From Limimaricola sp027213785 (lineage in GTDB: Bacteria; Pseudomonadota; Alphaproteobacteria; Rhodobacterales; Rhodobacteraceae), in assembly GCF_050847355.1 (NCBI RefSeq), contig NZ_CP193762.1, positions 1 to 64,000 of the forward strand: a DNA stretch of 64,000 bases. The letters run 5' to 3'. The position numbers and the translations under genes are program-made. Shown in pieces: positions 44,481 through 53,525 of this stretch (its first letter is position 1; each line of letters begins with the position of its first letter). The notes under the pieces were generated by a model. It saw only the letters and a list, made by a program, of their open reading frames with translations. It made no database searches and had not been told where the DNA came from.

Positions 44481-45296
44481 ATGAGCAGCGCGTTGGAAAA
44501 GGGGCTTTCGGTGGCGAGCTTTCTCGCCATGCGGCCCGACGGGGCATCGATCAGCGAGATCTCGCAGGCGCTCGGCCTGCCGCTTTCGGGGGTGCACAGG
44601 TTGCTCAAGGAGCTGGAAACGCTGGGCTATGTGCGGCAGGTGCGCGACCAGGGCGATTACGCGCTGTCGCTCAAGCTGGCGACGATCGGCCTGACCTTTC
44701 TCGCGCAGACCGGCATCCCGGATCTGAGCCAGCCGATTCTCGACCGGTTGGCGGCGCGCAGCGGCGAACTGGTCCGGCTGGCGCTGGCCGATGGCGAAGA
44801 TCTGGCCTGGGTCGGCGTGGCGCAGGGCGCGACGTCGGGGCTGCGCTACGATCCCGGCGCCGAGCAGGGACAGGTGGTGCATCTGGCCTCGGCCGCGGGG
44901 GGGCACGCCTGGCTCTCGGCGATGAGCGACGAGGCAGCGGTCGCGGCGGTGATGCGCCAGGGGCTGGAACGCCCCGGCGCCGGCCCGGCGGCGCCGCGCA
45001 AGCTCGACGAGCTTATGCAGGCCATCGCCCGCGCCCGCGCGGCGGGTCACGCCATCTGCACCGACAGCTTCATCCCCGGCATGGCGGCGATCGCCATGTT
45101 GATCCGCCACCCCGACAGCGGCCTGCCGATCGGCACCGTGTCGATTGCCGGCCCGGCGGTGCGCGCCACGCCCGAGCGGCTCGAATCCATGGCGCCCGAC
45201 CTCGCGGCGGCGGCGGAGGAGCTGTCACAGGCGAGCCGCGCGTCGCGGGCCTTCTCGCGCCATTTTCAGGCAGCTGATACGCGGCGGCGGGCATGA
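44481..45296 (+). CDS. IclR-family transcriptional regulator
   Basis: 271 residues from the ATG at 44481, which has AAGGAGG just ahead; an ATG seven codons earlier is less likely. The winged HTH (ASISEISQALGLPLSGVHRL) is followed by the IclR ligand-binding domain (LAPILDR-like QPILDRLAARSGELVRLALA; GHAICTDSFIPGMAAIAMLI; TVSIAGPAVRATPERLE). IclR proteins respond to aromatic or carboxylate metabolites. It overlaps the following flavoprotein gene by 4 bp and likely controls both operons. Confidence 0.9.
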   Translation: MSSALEKGLSVASFLAMRPDGASISEISQALGLPLSGVHRLLKELETLGYVRQVRDQGDYALSLKLATIGLTFLAQTGIPDLSQPILDRLAARSGELVRLALADGEDLAWVGVAQGATSGLRYDPGAEQGQVVHLASAAGGHAWLSAMSDEAAVAAVMRQGLERPGAGPAAPRKLDELMQAIARARAAGHAICTDSFIPGMAAIAMLIRHPDSGLPIGTVSIAGPAVRATPERLESMAPDLAAAAEELSQASRASRAFSRHFQAADTRRRA

Positions 45297-47053
45297 ACGC
45301 GGCCGCGCCCGACCAGAAGCCGCCGATGACCGATGCGTGCGACCTCGTGGTCGTGGGCTCGGGGGCGGGCGGGCTGACCGCGGCGGTGGTCGCGGCCCGG
45401 CTCGGCCTGTCGGTGGCGGTGCTCGAGAAGGCCGGGCGCTTTGGCGGCACCACAGCCTGGTCGGGTGGCTGGCTCTGGGTGCCGGGCAACCCGCTGGCGC
45501 GGGAGGCTGGCATCGCGGAGGCGCCGGGCGCGCCGATGCGCTATCTGCGATCGGTGATGGGGCCGGCGGCGGACGAGGATCCGCGGATCGCGCGTTACCT
45601 CGAGACCGCGCCCGAGATGGTCGACTGGTTGCGCCGCCACGGCGCGATGGAATGGATCGACGGCAATTCGGTCCCGGATTTCCGCGACCTCGACGGGGCG
45701 GTCGCGGGCGGGCGCTCGGTCTGCGCGCGGCCCGTGGACGGGCGGTCGCTGGGGCCGCTGATCGACCGGCTGCGCCCGCCGCTCGGGGTGATCTCGCTGG
45801 CGGGGATGGGTCTCGCGGCGGGGGCCGACATGCGACATTTCTTCAACGCGACCCGGCGCCCGGCCTCGCTGCTGCATGTCGCGCGGCGGCTGGCGCGGCA
45901 CGGGCGCGACCTGCTGCGGCACCGCCGCGCGATGCAGCTGGTGGGCGGCAACGCGCTCGCCGCGCGGCTGCTGCGCGCCGCCTCCGAGGCGGGCGTCGAT
46001 CTGCGGGCCGGGACCGGCGTCGCCGATCTGCTGCGCGATGGCGCCCGGGTGACCGGCGTCCGGCTCGAGGATGGGCGCGAGCTGCGGGCGGCGCGCGGCG
46101 TGGTGCTCGCCACCGGCGGCTTTCCCCATGCGCCGGATCTGCAGGAGCGGCTCTTCGCCCCGGCGGCGGCGCGGGGGCACCGCTCGGCCGCGCCGCGCGA
46201 AAACACCGGCGCCGGGCTGCGGATGGCCGAGAGGGCGGGCGCGCGGCTGCGCAGCGACCTCGTGCATGGCGGTGCCTGGGCGCCGGTCTCGCTGGTGCCG
46301 GACGGGCAGGGCGGGCACTACCATTTCCCGCACCTGGTGGACCGCGCCCGGCCGGGGATCATCGCCGTGCGCGGCGCGGGCGAGCGGTTCTGCAACGAGG
46401 CCGGCAGCTACCACGCCTTCATGTCCGCGCTGTTCGAGGCGACGCCCGAGGGCGCGGCGGCGGAATGCTGGCTGATCGCCGATCACCGCGCGCAGCGGCG
46501 CTGGGGCCTGGGCTGGTCCAAGCCCTTTCCCTTCCCGCTCGCTCCCTATCGCCGGGCCGGCTACCTGGTGAGCGGCCGGACCCCGGCCGAGCTGGCGGCG
46601 CGCTGCGGGCTCGACGGCGAGGTGCTGACCGCGACCATCGCGCGGTTCAACGCCGCCGCGCAACGGGGTGACGATCCGTATTTCGGCCGTGGCCGCAATC
46701 GCTACGACCGGGTGCAGGGCGACCCCGAGCGCCGCCCCAACCCGACGCTGGGACCTTTGGAGCGCGGGCCGTTCCACGCGGTGCGGCTGGTGCCGGGCAG
46801 CCTCGGCACATTTGCCGGGCTCGATTGCGACGCCGAGGCGCGGGTGCGCGACGCGGCGGGCCGCCCGATCCCGGGGCTGTTCGCCGCCGGCAACGACATG
46901 GCCTCGATCTTCGGCGGCCACTACCCCTCGGGCGGGATCACCCTCGGCCCGGCCATGACCTTCGGATTCATCGCCGCCCATGCCGCCGCGAGGCGCGACG
47001 GCGCGGCCCCTGCCACCGCAAACGCGAGCGGAGACCTCCATGAAACTGTTTGA
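45293..47053 (+). CDS. KstD-like FAD-dependent dehydrogenase 2
   Basis: 586 residues, a paralogue of the 42621-44348 protein: GSGAGGLTAAVVAARLGLSV, AGRFGGTTAWSGGWLWVPGN, ATGGFPHAPDLQ and the C-terminal AAGNDMASIFGGHYPSGGIT. A second ring desaturase of this family would allow two successive dehydrogenations of a cyclic ketone. Its start overlaps iclR (ATGA) and its end overlaps the NIPSNAP gene by 14 bp. This is extremely GC-rich sequence, like the rest of this locus and unlike the stretches on either side. Confidence 0.88.
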   Translation: MNAAAPDQKPPMTDACDLVVVGSGAGGLTAAVVAARLGLSVAVLEKAGRFGGTTAWSGGWLWVPGNPLAREAGIAEAPGAPMRYLRSVMGPAADEDPRIARYLETAPEMVDWLRRHGAMEWIDGNSVPDFRDLDGAVAGGRSVCARPVDGRSLGPLIDRLRPPLGVISLAGMGLAAGADMRHFFNATRRPASLLHVARRLARHGRDLLRHRRAMQLVGGNALAARLLRAASEAGVDLRAGTGVADLLRDGARVTGVRLEDGRELRAARGVVLATGGFPHAPDLQERLFAPAAARGHRSAAPRENTGAGLRMAERAGARLRSDLVHGGAWAPVSLVPDGQGGHYHFPHLVDRARPGIIAVRGAGERFCNEAGSYHAFMSALFEATPEGAAAECWLIADHRAQRRWGLGWSKPFPFPLAPYRRAGYLVSGRTPAELAARCGLDGEVLTATIARFNAAAQRGDDPYFGRGRNRYDRVQGDPERRPNPTLGPLERGPFHAVRLVPGSLGTFAGLDCDAEARVRDAAGRPIPGLFAAGNDMASIFGGHYPSGGITLGPAMTFGFIAAHAAARRDGAAPATANASGDLHETV

Positions 47054-47657
47054 ACTCGTCACCCTCAACACCGTGCTGTTCGGCGCGGCCAAGGCCGCGC
47101 CGGGGCTGCAGGCCTGGCTCGAGGCGCCGGAGGCGCGCGGCACGCTGCTGGGGGCCTGGGCCAGCGATGTCGGCCAGCTCAACGACGTGATCGTGCTGCG
47201 CGGCTTCGAGACAGCCGAGGAGCTGATCGGCGAACGCCAACGCGCCCGGCTCTCTGACGACCCGTTCGGCTGCAAGGAGCAGCTGCGCGGCTGGAGCGCG
47301 GACAGCTACCTGCCGCTCGACTTCACCCTGCCGGTGACACCGGGCGAGCATGGCCGCGTCTATGAGATCCGCAGCTACCGGCCTAGGCTCGACGGACTGG
47401 CGCCGACGATCGAGAAATGGCGCGCGGCGCTGCCGGTGCGGACCGAATACTCGCCGCTTTCGATCGCGATGTATTCGCTCGACGGGCCGACCCGGTTCAC
47501 CCAGATCTGGCCCTACCCTTCGGCCGATGCCCGCGCCGAGATCCGGGGCCGGACGGTGGCCGACGGGGTCTGGCCGCCCAAAGGCGGGCCGGACTGGCTC
47601 ACCGCCGAGATGACCTCCACCCTGGCGGCGCCGCTGCCCTTCTCGCCGCTGCGCTAA
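47040..47657 (+). CDS. NIPSNAP-family protein
   Basis: 205 residues with the ferredoxin-like NIPSNAP fold: two half-domains, the second being RVYEIRSYRPRLDGLAPTIE then KWRAALPVRTEYSPLSIAMY. The first is KLFELVTLNTVLFGAAKAAP. The biochemical role is unknown; these proteins are frequent in aromatic and terpenoid breakdown clusters, where they may assist ring monooxygenases or isomerases. The 47040 start overlaps the flavoprotein end, with GGAG ahead of it. Confidence 0.78.
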   Translation: MKLFELVTLNTVLFGAAKAAPGLQAWLEAPEARGTLLGAWASDVGQLNDVIVLRGFETAEELIGERQRARLSDDPFGCKEQLRGWSADSYLPLDFTLPVTPGEHGRVYEIRSYRPRLDGLAPTIEKWRAALPVRTEYSPLSIAMYSLDGPTRFTQIWPYPSADARAEIRGRTVADGVWPPKGGPDWLTAEMTSTLAAPLPFSPLR

Positions 47658-47658
47658 G

Positions 47659-48465
47659 ATGGCCATGACCCATCGCCTGTCGCTCGCGCATCTGACCGCG
47701 CCCGAGCTCGCGCCGCCCGAGATGGTCCGGGTCGCGGCCGATCACGGCTTCGACCATGTCGGGCTGCGGCTGCTGCCGGCCGCCGATGACGGGCCCTATC
47801 CGCTGCTGACCGATGCCGCGCTGGCGCGCGAGACGCGGGCGGCGATGCGCGACACCGGGGTGACCCTCGCCGATGTCGAGATCGTGCGGATCGGACCCGG
47901 CTTCGACCCGCGCCGGGTCGAGGGGCTGCTGGCGCGCGGCCGCGAGCTGGGGGCGCGCCACGTGCTGGTCGCCGGGGACGACACGGATCGGGCGCGGCTG
48001 ATCGACGGCTTTGGCCGGCTGTGCGACCTGGCGCGGTCGCACGAGCTGACGGCGGATCTGGAGTTCATGCCCTGGACCGCCGTGCCGGACATCGCCGCCG
48101 CCGCCGAGGTGCTGCGCGCGGTGGCGCATCCGGCGGCGGGGCTGCTGATCGACGCGCTGCATTATCACCGGGCGGGCGGCACGCCCGAAGCGGTGGCGGC
48201 GCTGCCGCGCGACTGGCTGCATTACGCCCAGCTCTGCGACGCGCCGGCGGCGTTCGACCCCGCGCCCGAGGCGCTGATCGCGCTGGCGCGTGGCGACCGG
48301 ATGATGCCCGGCACGGGCGGGATCGACCTCGCGGCGCTGATCGCCGCCCTGCCCGCTGACATCGTGTTCAGCGTCGAGGTGCCGCAGCTGGCCCGACAGG
48401 GCGTGGTGCCGGCGGAAGACCGGGTGCAAGAGGCGTTCGAGGCGGCGTGTCGGCTGCTCGGCTGA
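47659..48465 (+). CDS. TIM-barrel sugar-isomerase/dehydroshikimate-dehydratase-like enzyme
   Basis: 268 residues of the AP-endonuclease-2/sugar phosphate isomerase superfamily. Presumed metal ligands are in DLEFMPWTAV, LLIDALHYHRAGG, YAQLCDAPAAFD and FSVEVPQ. Homologues include hydroxypyruvate isomerase, myo-inosose dehydratase and 3-dehydroshikimate dehydratase. Given a neighbouring shikimate-dehydrogenase-like enzyme, the last activity is attractive, but sequence alone cannot decide. It begins two bases after the NIPSNAP stop. Confidence 0.75.
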   Translation: MAMTHRLSLAHLTAPELAPPEMVRVAADHGFDHVGLRLLPAADDGPYPLLTDAALARETRAAMRDTGVTLADVEIVRIGPGFDPRRVEGLLARGRELGARHVLVAGDDTDRARLIDGFGRLCDLARSHELTADLEFMPWTAVPDIAAAAEVLRAVAHPAAGLLIDALHYHRAGGTPEAVAALPRDWLHYAQLCDAPAAFDPAPEALIALARGDRMMPGTGGIDLAALIAALPADIVFSVEVPQLARQGVVPAEDRVQEAFEAACRLLG

Positions 48466-48494
48466 CGCACCCGAGAGCAAGGGGGAGGAGACCC

Positions 48495-49013
48495 ATGCAC
48501 GATCCATCGAAGAGGATGCCCGGCGAGACCGCCTTTGCGGTGGTGCTCGTGGCATTGAGCGGCTTTCTGTTGTGGCAGGCCTATCTGATCGCGGGGTTCG
48601 AGGCGCTGTCCTCGCCTGGCGCGTTTCCGATGGCGGCGGCCTTCGCGATGCTGGTGTCGTCGCTGGCGATCCTGGTCAAGACGCTGCAGCTGCGCGAACG
48701 CGCGGCGCTGCGGTTCTTCTCGGACGTGACGCCGCCGGTGATCCTGGCGATGTTCGCGATGATGCTGGGCTACGCCCTGCTTCTGAAGCCGCTGGGCTTC
48801 CTGCCGACCTCGCTGCTGTTCCTGACCGTGTCGATCTTCGCGCTGCGGCGCCGGGGGCTGTTATGGTCCTTCGGCATCTCGCTGGCGTCGCTGGCGCTGG
48901 TCTACGTGATCTTCCGGCTGGTGTTCACCGTTCTGATGCCGTCGGGGATCGTACCTGAGGGCGAGATATTGGCTTGGCTCGGCAACCTGTTTTCCGGGGA
49001 GGAGGCCCAATGA
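48495..49013 (+). CDS. tctB: TctB-type small transporter subunit
   Basis: 172 residues with four hydrophobic segments: TAFAVVLVALSGFLLWQAYL, GAFPMAAAFAMLVSSLAILV, ILAMFAMMLGYALLLKPLGF and FGISLASLALVYVIFRLVFT. This is the small membrane subunit of a tripartite tricarboxylate transporter. GGAGGAG precedes the ATG; it overlaps tctA by 4 bp. Confidence 0.88.
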   Translation: MHDPSKRMPGETAFAVVLVALSGFLLWQAYLIAGFEALSSPGAFPMAAAFAMLVSSLAILVKTLQLRERAALRFFSDVTPPVILAMFAMMLGYALLLKPLGFLPTSLLFLTVSIFALRRRGLLWSFGISLASLALVYVIFRLVFTVLMPSGIVPEGEILAWLGNLFSGEEAQ

Positions 49014-50533
49014 TCGAGGCTCTGCAATTCTTCCTGATCTCCTGGCTCGACCTGAAACTCCTCGGGCTGGTGGCCTTGGGCACTTTCGCCGGCATCTACG
49101 TGGGCGCGATACCGGGCCTGTCGGTGACGATGGCGGTGTCGATCCTGATCTCCTTCACCTTCGCCTGGGACGTCTACCCGGCGCTGTGCCTGATGGTCGG
49201 CATCTACATGGGCGGGGTCTATGGCGGCTCGCGCACGGCGATCCTGCTGAACATCCCCGGCGCGCCCTCGGCGATCGCCACCGCGCTCGACGGCTACCCG
49301 CTGGCGCAGAAGGGGCAGGCCGGCGAGGCGATCGGCCTGTCGACGGTGATGTCCTTCGTCGGCGGCTTCATCGGCATCGGCGTGCTGGCGGTGGCCGCGC
49401 CGTTCGTGTCGGAGTTCGCGCTGACCTTCCAGCCGCGCGACTACATGCTGCTGGCAATCCTTGGCATCCTGCTGGTCGGGTCACTCTCGGGAGAGAGCCT
49501 GCTCAAGGGTGTCTTCGCCGGCAGCCTCGGCCTTCTGATCGGGGCGGTGGGGCTCGATCCGCTGACCGCGCAGGAGCGTTTCACCTTCGGCGTGGTCGAG
49601 CTCTGGGGCGGCATCTCCTTCATCGCGGTGATGATCGGCCTGTTCGGCGTCTCCGAAGCGCTGATGCAACTGCACCACATCGACAAGGCAGCGGTCAAAC
49701 AGACCATCGGCCGAATTGTCCCTTCATGGGGCGCGATCTGGAAGTATCTGCCCCTCTCGATGCAGACCTCGTCGATCGGGGTGATCATCGGCGCGCTGCC
49801 GGGCACGGGTGGCGACATCGCCGCGCTGATGGCCTATGACCACGCCAAGCGGATCACCAAGCACCCCGAGGTGCCCTTCGGCGAGGGCGCGCAGGAGGGG
49901 CTGGTCGCGCCCGAGACCGCCAACAACGCCGCCGTGGGCGGCGCCTTCATCCCGATGCTGACGCTGGGCATCCCCGGCGACGCGGTGACCGCGATCATCA
50001 TCGGCGCGATGTTCATCCACGGCCTGAACCCCGGCCCGATGCTGATGATCGAGCAGCCGCAGATGTTCTGGTTCATCACCGGGGCGCTGGTGCTCGCCAA
50101 CATCTTCATGCTGGTCTTCGGCCTGACCGGCATCCGGCTGTTCACCAAGATCGTCGAGATGCCGCGCACGGTGCTGATCCCGCTGATCCTGCTGTTGTCG
50201 ATCGTCGGCGCCTACGCGGTCAACAACTCGATCACCGACGTCTACTGGATGCTGCTGTTCGGCGCCTTCGGCTACCTGCTCAAGACCTATGGCTACCAGG
50301 TCGGCCCGGTGATCCTCGGCGTGATCCTGAGCCGGCTGATCGACGAGAACTGGCGCCGGGCGATCATCTCCGAGCAGGAGGATCTGGGCGCGCTGTTCGC
50401 GGGCATCCTCACCAGCCCGCTGTCGCTGGTGCTGTTCGGGGCGGTGGTGTTCATCTTCCTGAGCCAGACCCCGCTCTGGACCGGGCTGCGCGGGCGCTTC
50501 GGCACCCGCCGCGCCAAGGGCGACGGGGTATGA
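49010..50533 (+). CDS. tctA: TctA-type large transporter subunit
   Basis: 507 residues, about twelve membrane segments. The family's duplicated motif reads GAIPGLSVTMAVSILISFTF and, in the second half, GALPGTGGDIAALMAYDHAK. Also YGGSRTAILLNIPGAPSAIA and TLGIPGDAVTAIIIGAMFIH. It forms the channel that, with TctB and a TctC binding protein, imports an organic acid using an ion gradient. Overlaps at both ends (tctB and the Gfo/Idh gene) show one tightly coupled operon. Confidence 0.95.
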   Translation: MIEALQFFLISWLDLKLLGLVALGTFAGIYVGAIPGLSVTMAVSILISFTFAWDVYPALCLMVGIYMGGVYGGSRTAILLNIPGAPSAIATALDGYPLAQKGQAGEAIGLSTVMSFVGGFIGIGVLAVAAPFVSEFALTFQPRDYMLLAILGILLVGSLSGESLLKGVFAGSLGLLIGAVGLDPLTAQERFTFGVVELWGGISFIAVMIGLFGVSEALMQLHHIDKAAVKQTIGRIVPSWGAIWKYLPLSMQTSSIGVIIGALPGTGGDIAALMAYDHAKRITKHPEVPFGEGAQEGLVAPETANNAAVGGAFIPMLTLGIPGDAVTAIIIGAMFIHGLNPGPMLMIEQPQMFWFITGALVLANIFMLVFGLTGIRLFTKIVEMPRTVLIPLILLLSIVGAYAVNNSITDVYWMLLFGAFGYLLKTYGYQVGPVILGVILSRLIDENWRRAIISEQEDLGALFAGILTSPLSLVLFGAVVFIFLSQTPLWTGLRGRFGTRRAKGDGV

Positions 50534-51573
50534 GCGCGCCCGCCATCGCCGTGCTCGGCGCCGGCCGGATCGGCCGGCGCCACGCCGAGCTGATCGCCGC
50601 CTCCGGCACGGCGCGGCTCGCCGGGATCGCCGATCCCTCGCCACAGGCCGGGGCGCTCGCCGCCGAACTGGGCTGCGCCCATCATGACGGCCTCGCAGCA
50701 CTGCTGGAGGCCGGGCCCGACGGGGTGGTGATCGCCACGCCCAACGGGATGCACGCCGAGAACGCGCTCGACTGCATCGCCGCCGGCGTGCCGGTGCTGG
50801 TCGAGAAGCCGCTGGCCGCGACGCTCGAGGATGCGCGCCGGATCGTGACGGCCGCCGAGGCGGCCGGGGTGCCGATGCTGGCGGGCCATCACCGCCGCCA
50901 CAACCCGCGCGTCAGGGCCGCCGCTGAGGCGATCGGGTCGGGGCGGATCGGAAGGGTGGTGGCCGCGCATGGCTTCACCTGGCTGATGAAGCCCGCCGAC
51001 TACTTTGCCCCCGACTGGCGGCGGGCCGAGGGAGCGGGGCCGGTGCTGACCAACCTCGTCCATGACATCGACCTGATGCGGCTTCTGTGCGGCGACATCG
51101 TCGCGGTGCAGGCCCAGGCCTCGGACGCGGTGCGCGGCCACGCGGTCGAGGACAGCGCCGTGGTCACGCTGCGCTTCGCGAGCGGCGCGCTCGGCACGAT
51201 GACCGTCTCGGACACCGCCGCCGGGCCGTGGAGCTGGGAGCTGACCGCGGCCGAGAACCCGGAATATCCGGCGACCGACCAGAGCTGCTACCGGATCGCG
51301 GGCACCGAGGGGGCGCTGGAGCTGCCGAACCTGCGGCTGTGGCGCCATGACGGCGCGCCGTCATGGTTCGCGGCCCTTGAGGTCGAGACGCTGGAGACAA
51401 GCGACGCCGACCCGCTCGCCCTGCAGATCGAGCACTTCGCCCAAGTGATCGCCGGCGCCGCGCCGCGCGTCACCGCCCGCGACGGGCTGATGGCGCTCGA
51501 GGTCGCCTCCGCCGTGCGCCGCGCCGCCCGATCCGGCACCACCATCACCCTGACGAAAGACCCCGCGCCATGA
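50530..51573 (+). CDS. Gfo/Idh/MocA-family oxidoreductase
   Basis: 347 residues: N-terminal Rossmann fold (VLGAGRIGRRHAELIAASG), the family motif GVPVLVEKPLAATLEDA and the C-terminal alpha/beta domain (GAGPVLTNLVHDIDLMRLLC). NAD(P)-dependent dehydrogenation of a sugar or cyclitol-like hydroxyl is the usual reaction. It is the last intact gene of the operon and overlaps the broken aroE-like gene by 4 bp. Confidence 0.9.
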   Translation: MSAPAIAVLGAGRIGRRHAELIAASGTARLAGIADPSPQAGALAAELGCAHHDGLAALLEAGPDGVVIATPNGMHAENALDCIAAGVPVLVEKPLAATLEDARRIVTAAEAAGVPMLAGHHRRHNPRVRAAAEAIGSGRIGRVVAAHGFTWLMKPADYFAPDWRRAEGAGPVLTNLVHDIDLMRLLCGDIVAVQAQASDAVRGHAVEDSAVVTLRFASGALGTMTVSDTAAGPWSWELTAAENPEYPATDQSCYRIAGTEGALELPNLRLWRHDGAPSWFAALEVETLETSDADPLALQIEHFAQVIAGAAPRVTARDGLMALEVASAVRRAARSGTTITLTKDPAP

Positions 51574-51653
51574 CCGACGCGACCGCCCCCCTGCGCCTCG
51601 GGCTGATCGGAGACAACATCCGCGCCTCGCGCTCGCCGCTGCTACTCACATGA
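51570..51653 (+). pseudogene. second aroE-like gene, cut after 27 codons
   Basis: MTDATAPLRLGLIGDNIRAS RSPLL then a stop. The beginning matches shikimate-dehydrogenase-like proteins (LGLIGDNIxASRSPLLH), whose remaining 240 or so residues are missing. The sequence changes character at about 51645 to AT-richer DNA, so an insertion or deletion has removed the 3' part of the operon here. It overlaps the Gfo/Idh gene (ATGA). Confidence 0.7.
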
Positions 51654-51719
51654 GAGCTTTCCACTTATCGCTGATTGGCAGCTCGATGAAATGTCTATTG
51701 TGGAGGATTATTCCGACGG

Positions 51720-52664
51720 TCAGGGCAGGGCCAGCCACAGCGCGGCGCTGATCGTGGCAAAGGAGGTAAGCGTCATCGCCAGCATGGCGACGGCGGCGCT
51801 CTGCGCCTGGCCGAAGCGCTGCGCGAGGATCGGATAGATCCCCATCGCCGGCATCGCCGCCATCACCACCCCCGCCGCCGCCAGCGCCGGGTCGGCGACG
51901 CCGAGCCCGGCGGCGGCCATCGCAGCCAGCCCCAGCCCGACCGCGAGCGGATGCGCGACGAGCTTGCCCAGCACCACCGGGATCACCGCCCGGTTCACCG
52001 CCGCCAGCGGCAGGGTGGCGAGCGTGCCGCCGATCACCGCCAGCGACAGCGCGGCGCTGGCATTGGCGAGGATGTCGACCGGGCGCTCGACCAGCACAGG
52101 CAGCGGCAGGCCGAGCGCCGAGACCCCGAGGCCGAGCGCCAGCGCGACGATGATCGGGTTGCGGACCAGCCGCGCGGCGATCATCCGCGCCAGCCGCCAT
52201 CCCCTCGGCCCGCTGGCGCTCGCCCGTTCGGCCAGGATCAGCACCAGCGGGATCATCACCAGGTTCTCGACCACCATGTTCATCGCCAGCGCCGAGGTCG
52301 CAACCGAGGGCAGCGCCATCAGCAGCACCGGGTAGCCGATGAAGCCGCTATTGGCGCAGGACATGCCCATGGCGTGGAAGGTGGCCGCCTGCGGCGGGTG
52401 GCCGCGATGGCGCATCCAGCCGTAACCGGCCGCGAACACCGCGAGCGAGCCGCCGAGCATCGCGGCGAGGTAGCCGGGATCGGCGATCTCGCCCAGCGGG
52501 CGCTGGGTCACCGCCCGGAAGATCAGCGCCGGCAGCGCGAAGCCGACCACGAACTTTCCCAGCGCGGCCATGTCGCCCGCCCCGAGCGCTCCGATGCGCA
52601 CCGCCAGATAACCCACCCCGATCAGGACGAAGATCACGCCCGTGATCGGAAAAATGTCGAACAT
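51720..52664 (-). CDS. AEC-family (auxin efflux carrier) transporter
   Basis: 314 residues with about ten membrane segments in two halves: VIFVLIGVGYLAVRIGALGA and KFVVGFALPALIFRAVTQRP, GMSCANSGFIGYPVLLMALP, then ALSLAVIGGTLATLPLAAVN. AEC carriers export or import small carboxylates such as malate or malonate. Start at 52664 with GAGGG ahead. It is convergent to the catabolic operon, so it may or may not belong to it. Confidence 0.85.
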   Translation of the reverse strand: MFDIFPITGVIFVLIGVGYLAVRIGALGAGDMAALGKFVVGFALPALIFRAVTQRPLGEIADPGYLAAMLGGSLAVFAAGYGWMRHRGHPPQAATFHAMGMSCANSGFIGYPVLLMALPSVATSALAMNMVVENLVMIPLVLILAERASASGPRGWRLARMIAARLVRNPIIVALALGLGVSALGLPLPVLVERPVDILANASAALSLAVIGGTLATLPLAAVNRAVIPVVLGKLVAHPLAVGLGLAAMAAAGLGVADPALAAAGVVMAAMPAMGIYPILAQRFGQAQSAAVAMLAMTLTSFATISAALWLALP

Positions 52665-53084
52665 GAACCCTCGCAACGTGACTGGCGGGACGGGTTGCCC
52701 GCTTGCGGCCAATGCCTATTGGTCCTCCGCGCTCCGCGGCAAGAGGTCTCCGACCATTTCGGCCCGGTCATCCGTCCCTGCCTCATTTGGGGCCCATGGT
52801 TCGACAGGGGCCCAGTCGTCAGATGAGCAAACGGGCTTTGAGGAGTAGCCCGCAGACCGCCACGGCGCGATCCTGTCGCCCACTCATCCCATCGACAGGG
52901 TAGCCCGTGCCTGGCGATCGCTGCGGCCGTATCTTCTTGCTGTCTATGTAGCGCCTGCCACCAAGCGTCATTGCATCATTGTTCTAAAACCAAGAAGAAG
53001 GATGTCCGCTAGCAAAGATACCTCCTTATTGATGTGGGTCGGCGGGCTGAGGGGCCCAATGCGGCCGAGAGGGACAATGGGCGC
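52665..53084. other. gene-free stretch
   Basis: Nothing convincing seen. Short inverted GGGCCC-type words occur but no terminator or known element. A promoter for the AEC gene should lie at its left edge. Confidence 0.4.
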
Positions 53085-53525
53085 CTACCTGCGCCTTGGC
53101 CCGCCAAGCGCCCAAGGGTCGAGCACATCGGCACCGAGCGCCATGAACGGCATCGGGGTGCGTGTCGCGACCATCACGCCCGGCCGGGAGAGGGCGATCG
53201 CGGCGATCTGCCCATCCGCGATCGAGATCGCGTAGCCCTTCTGGCGCGCGGCCGCGACCTGCGTGCCGTAGATCCGCGCCGCCGCGCCATCGAAGGGCAG
53301 GATCCGACCGGAAAAGTCTTCTTCGAGAATGGCCGTGACGGCCCGTATCAGTCCGTCACGCCGCTTGCCGCCCGGCATTGCCTGAACGCCGAAGATCAGT
53401 TCCGCCGCCGTGATCGCGCTCAGATAGAGGTTCGTGGGGTCCTGTGCGTTGAGCCAATCCATGACGGCATCGTCGGGGACTTTCCTCTGGGTCTCGGCGA
53501 TCACGCTCGTATCAAGGAGGATCAA
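53085..53525 (-). CDS. PIN-domain toxin (FitB/VapC-like)
   Basis: 146 residues: MILLDTSVIAETQR (D5), AITAAELIFG (E42) and GYAISIADGQIAAIA (D104) are the first three acids of the PIN nuclease site. The fourth, normally in RNxxDF, is replaced here (RTPMPF), so metal binding may be weakened. PIN toxins cut RNA, often initiator tRNA. It begins inside the last codons of the antitoxin gene (4-bp overlap). Confidence 0.88.
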   Translation of the reverse strand: MILLDTSVIAETQRKVPDDAVMDWLNAQDPTNLYLSAITAAELIFGVQAMPGGKRRDGLIRAVTAILEEDFSGRILPFDGAAARIYGTQVAAARQKGYAISIADGQIAAIALSRPGVMVATRTPMPFMALGADVLDPWALGGPRRR

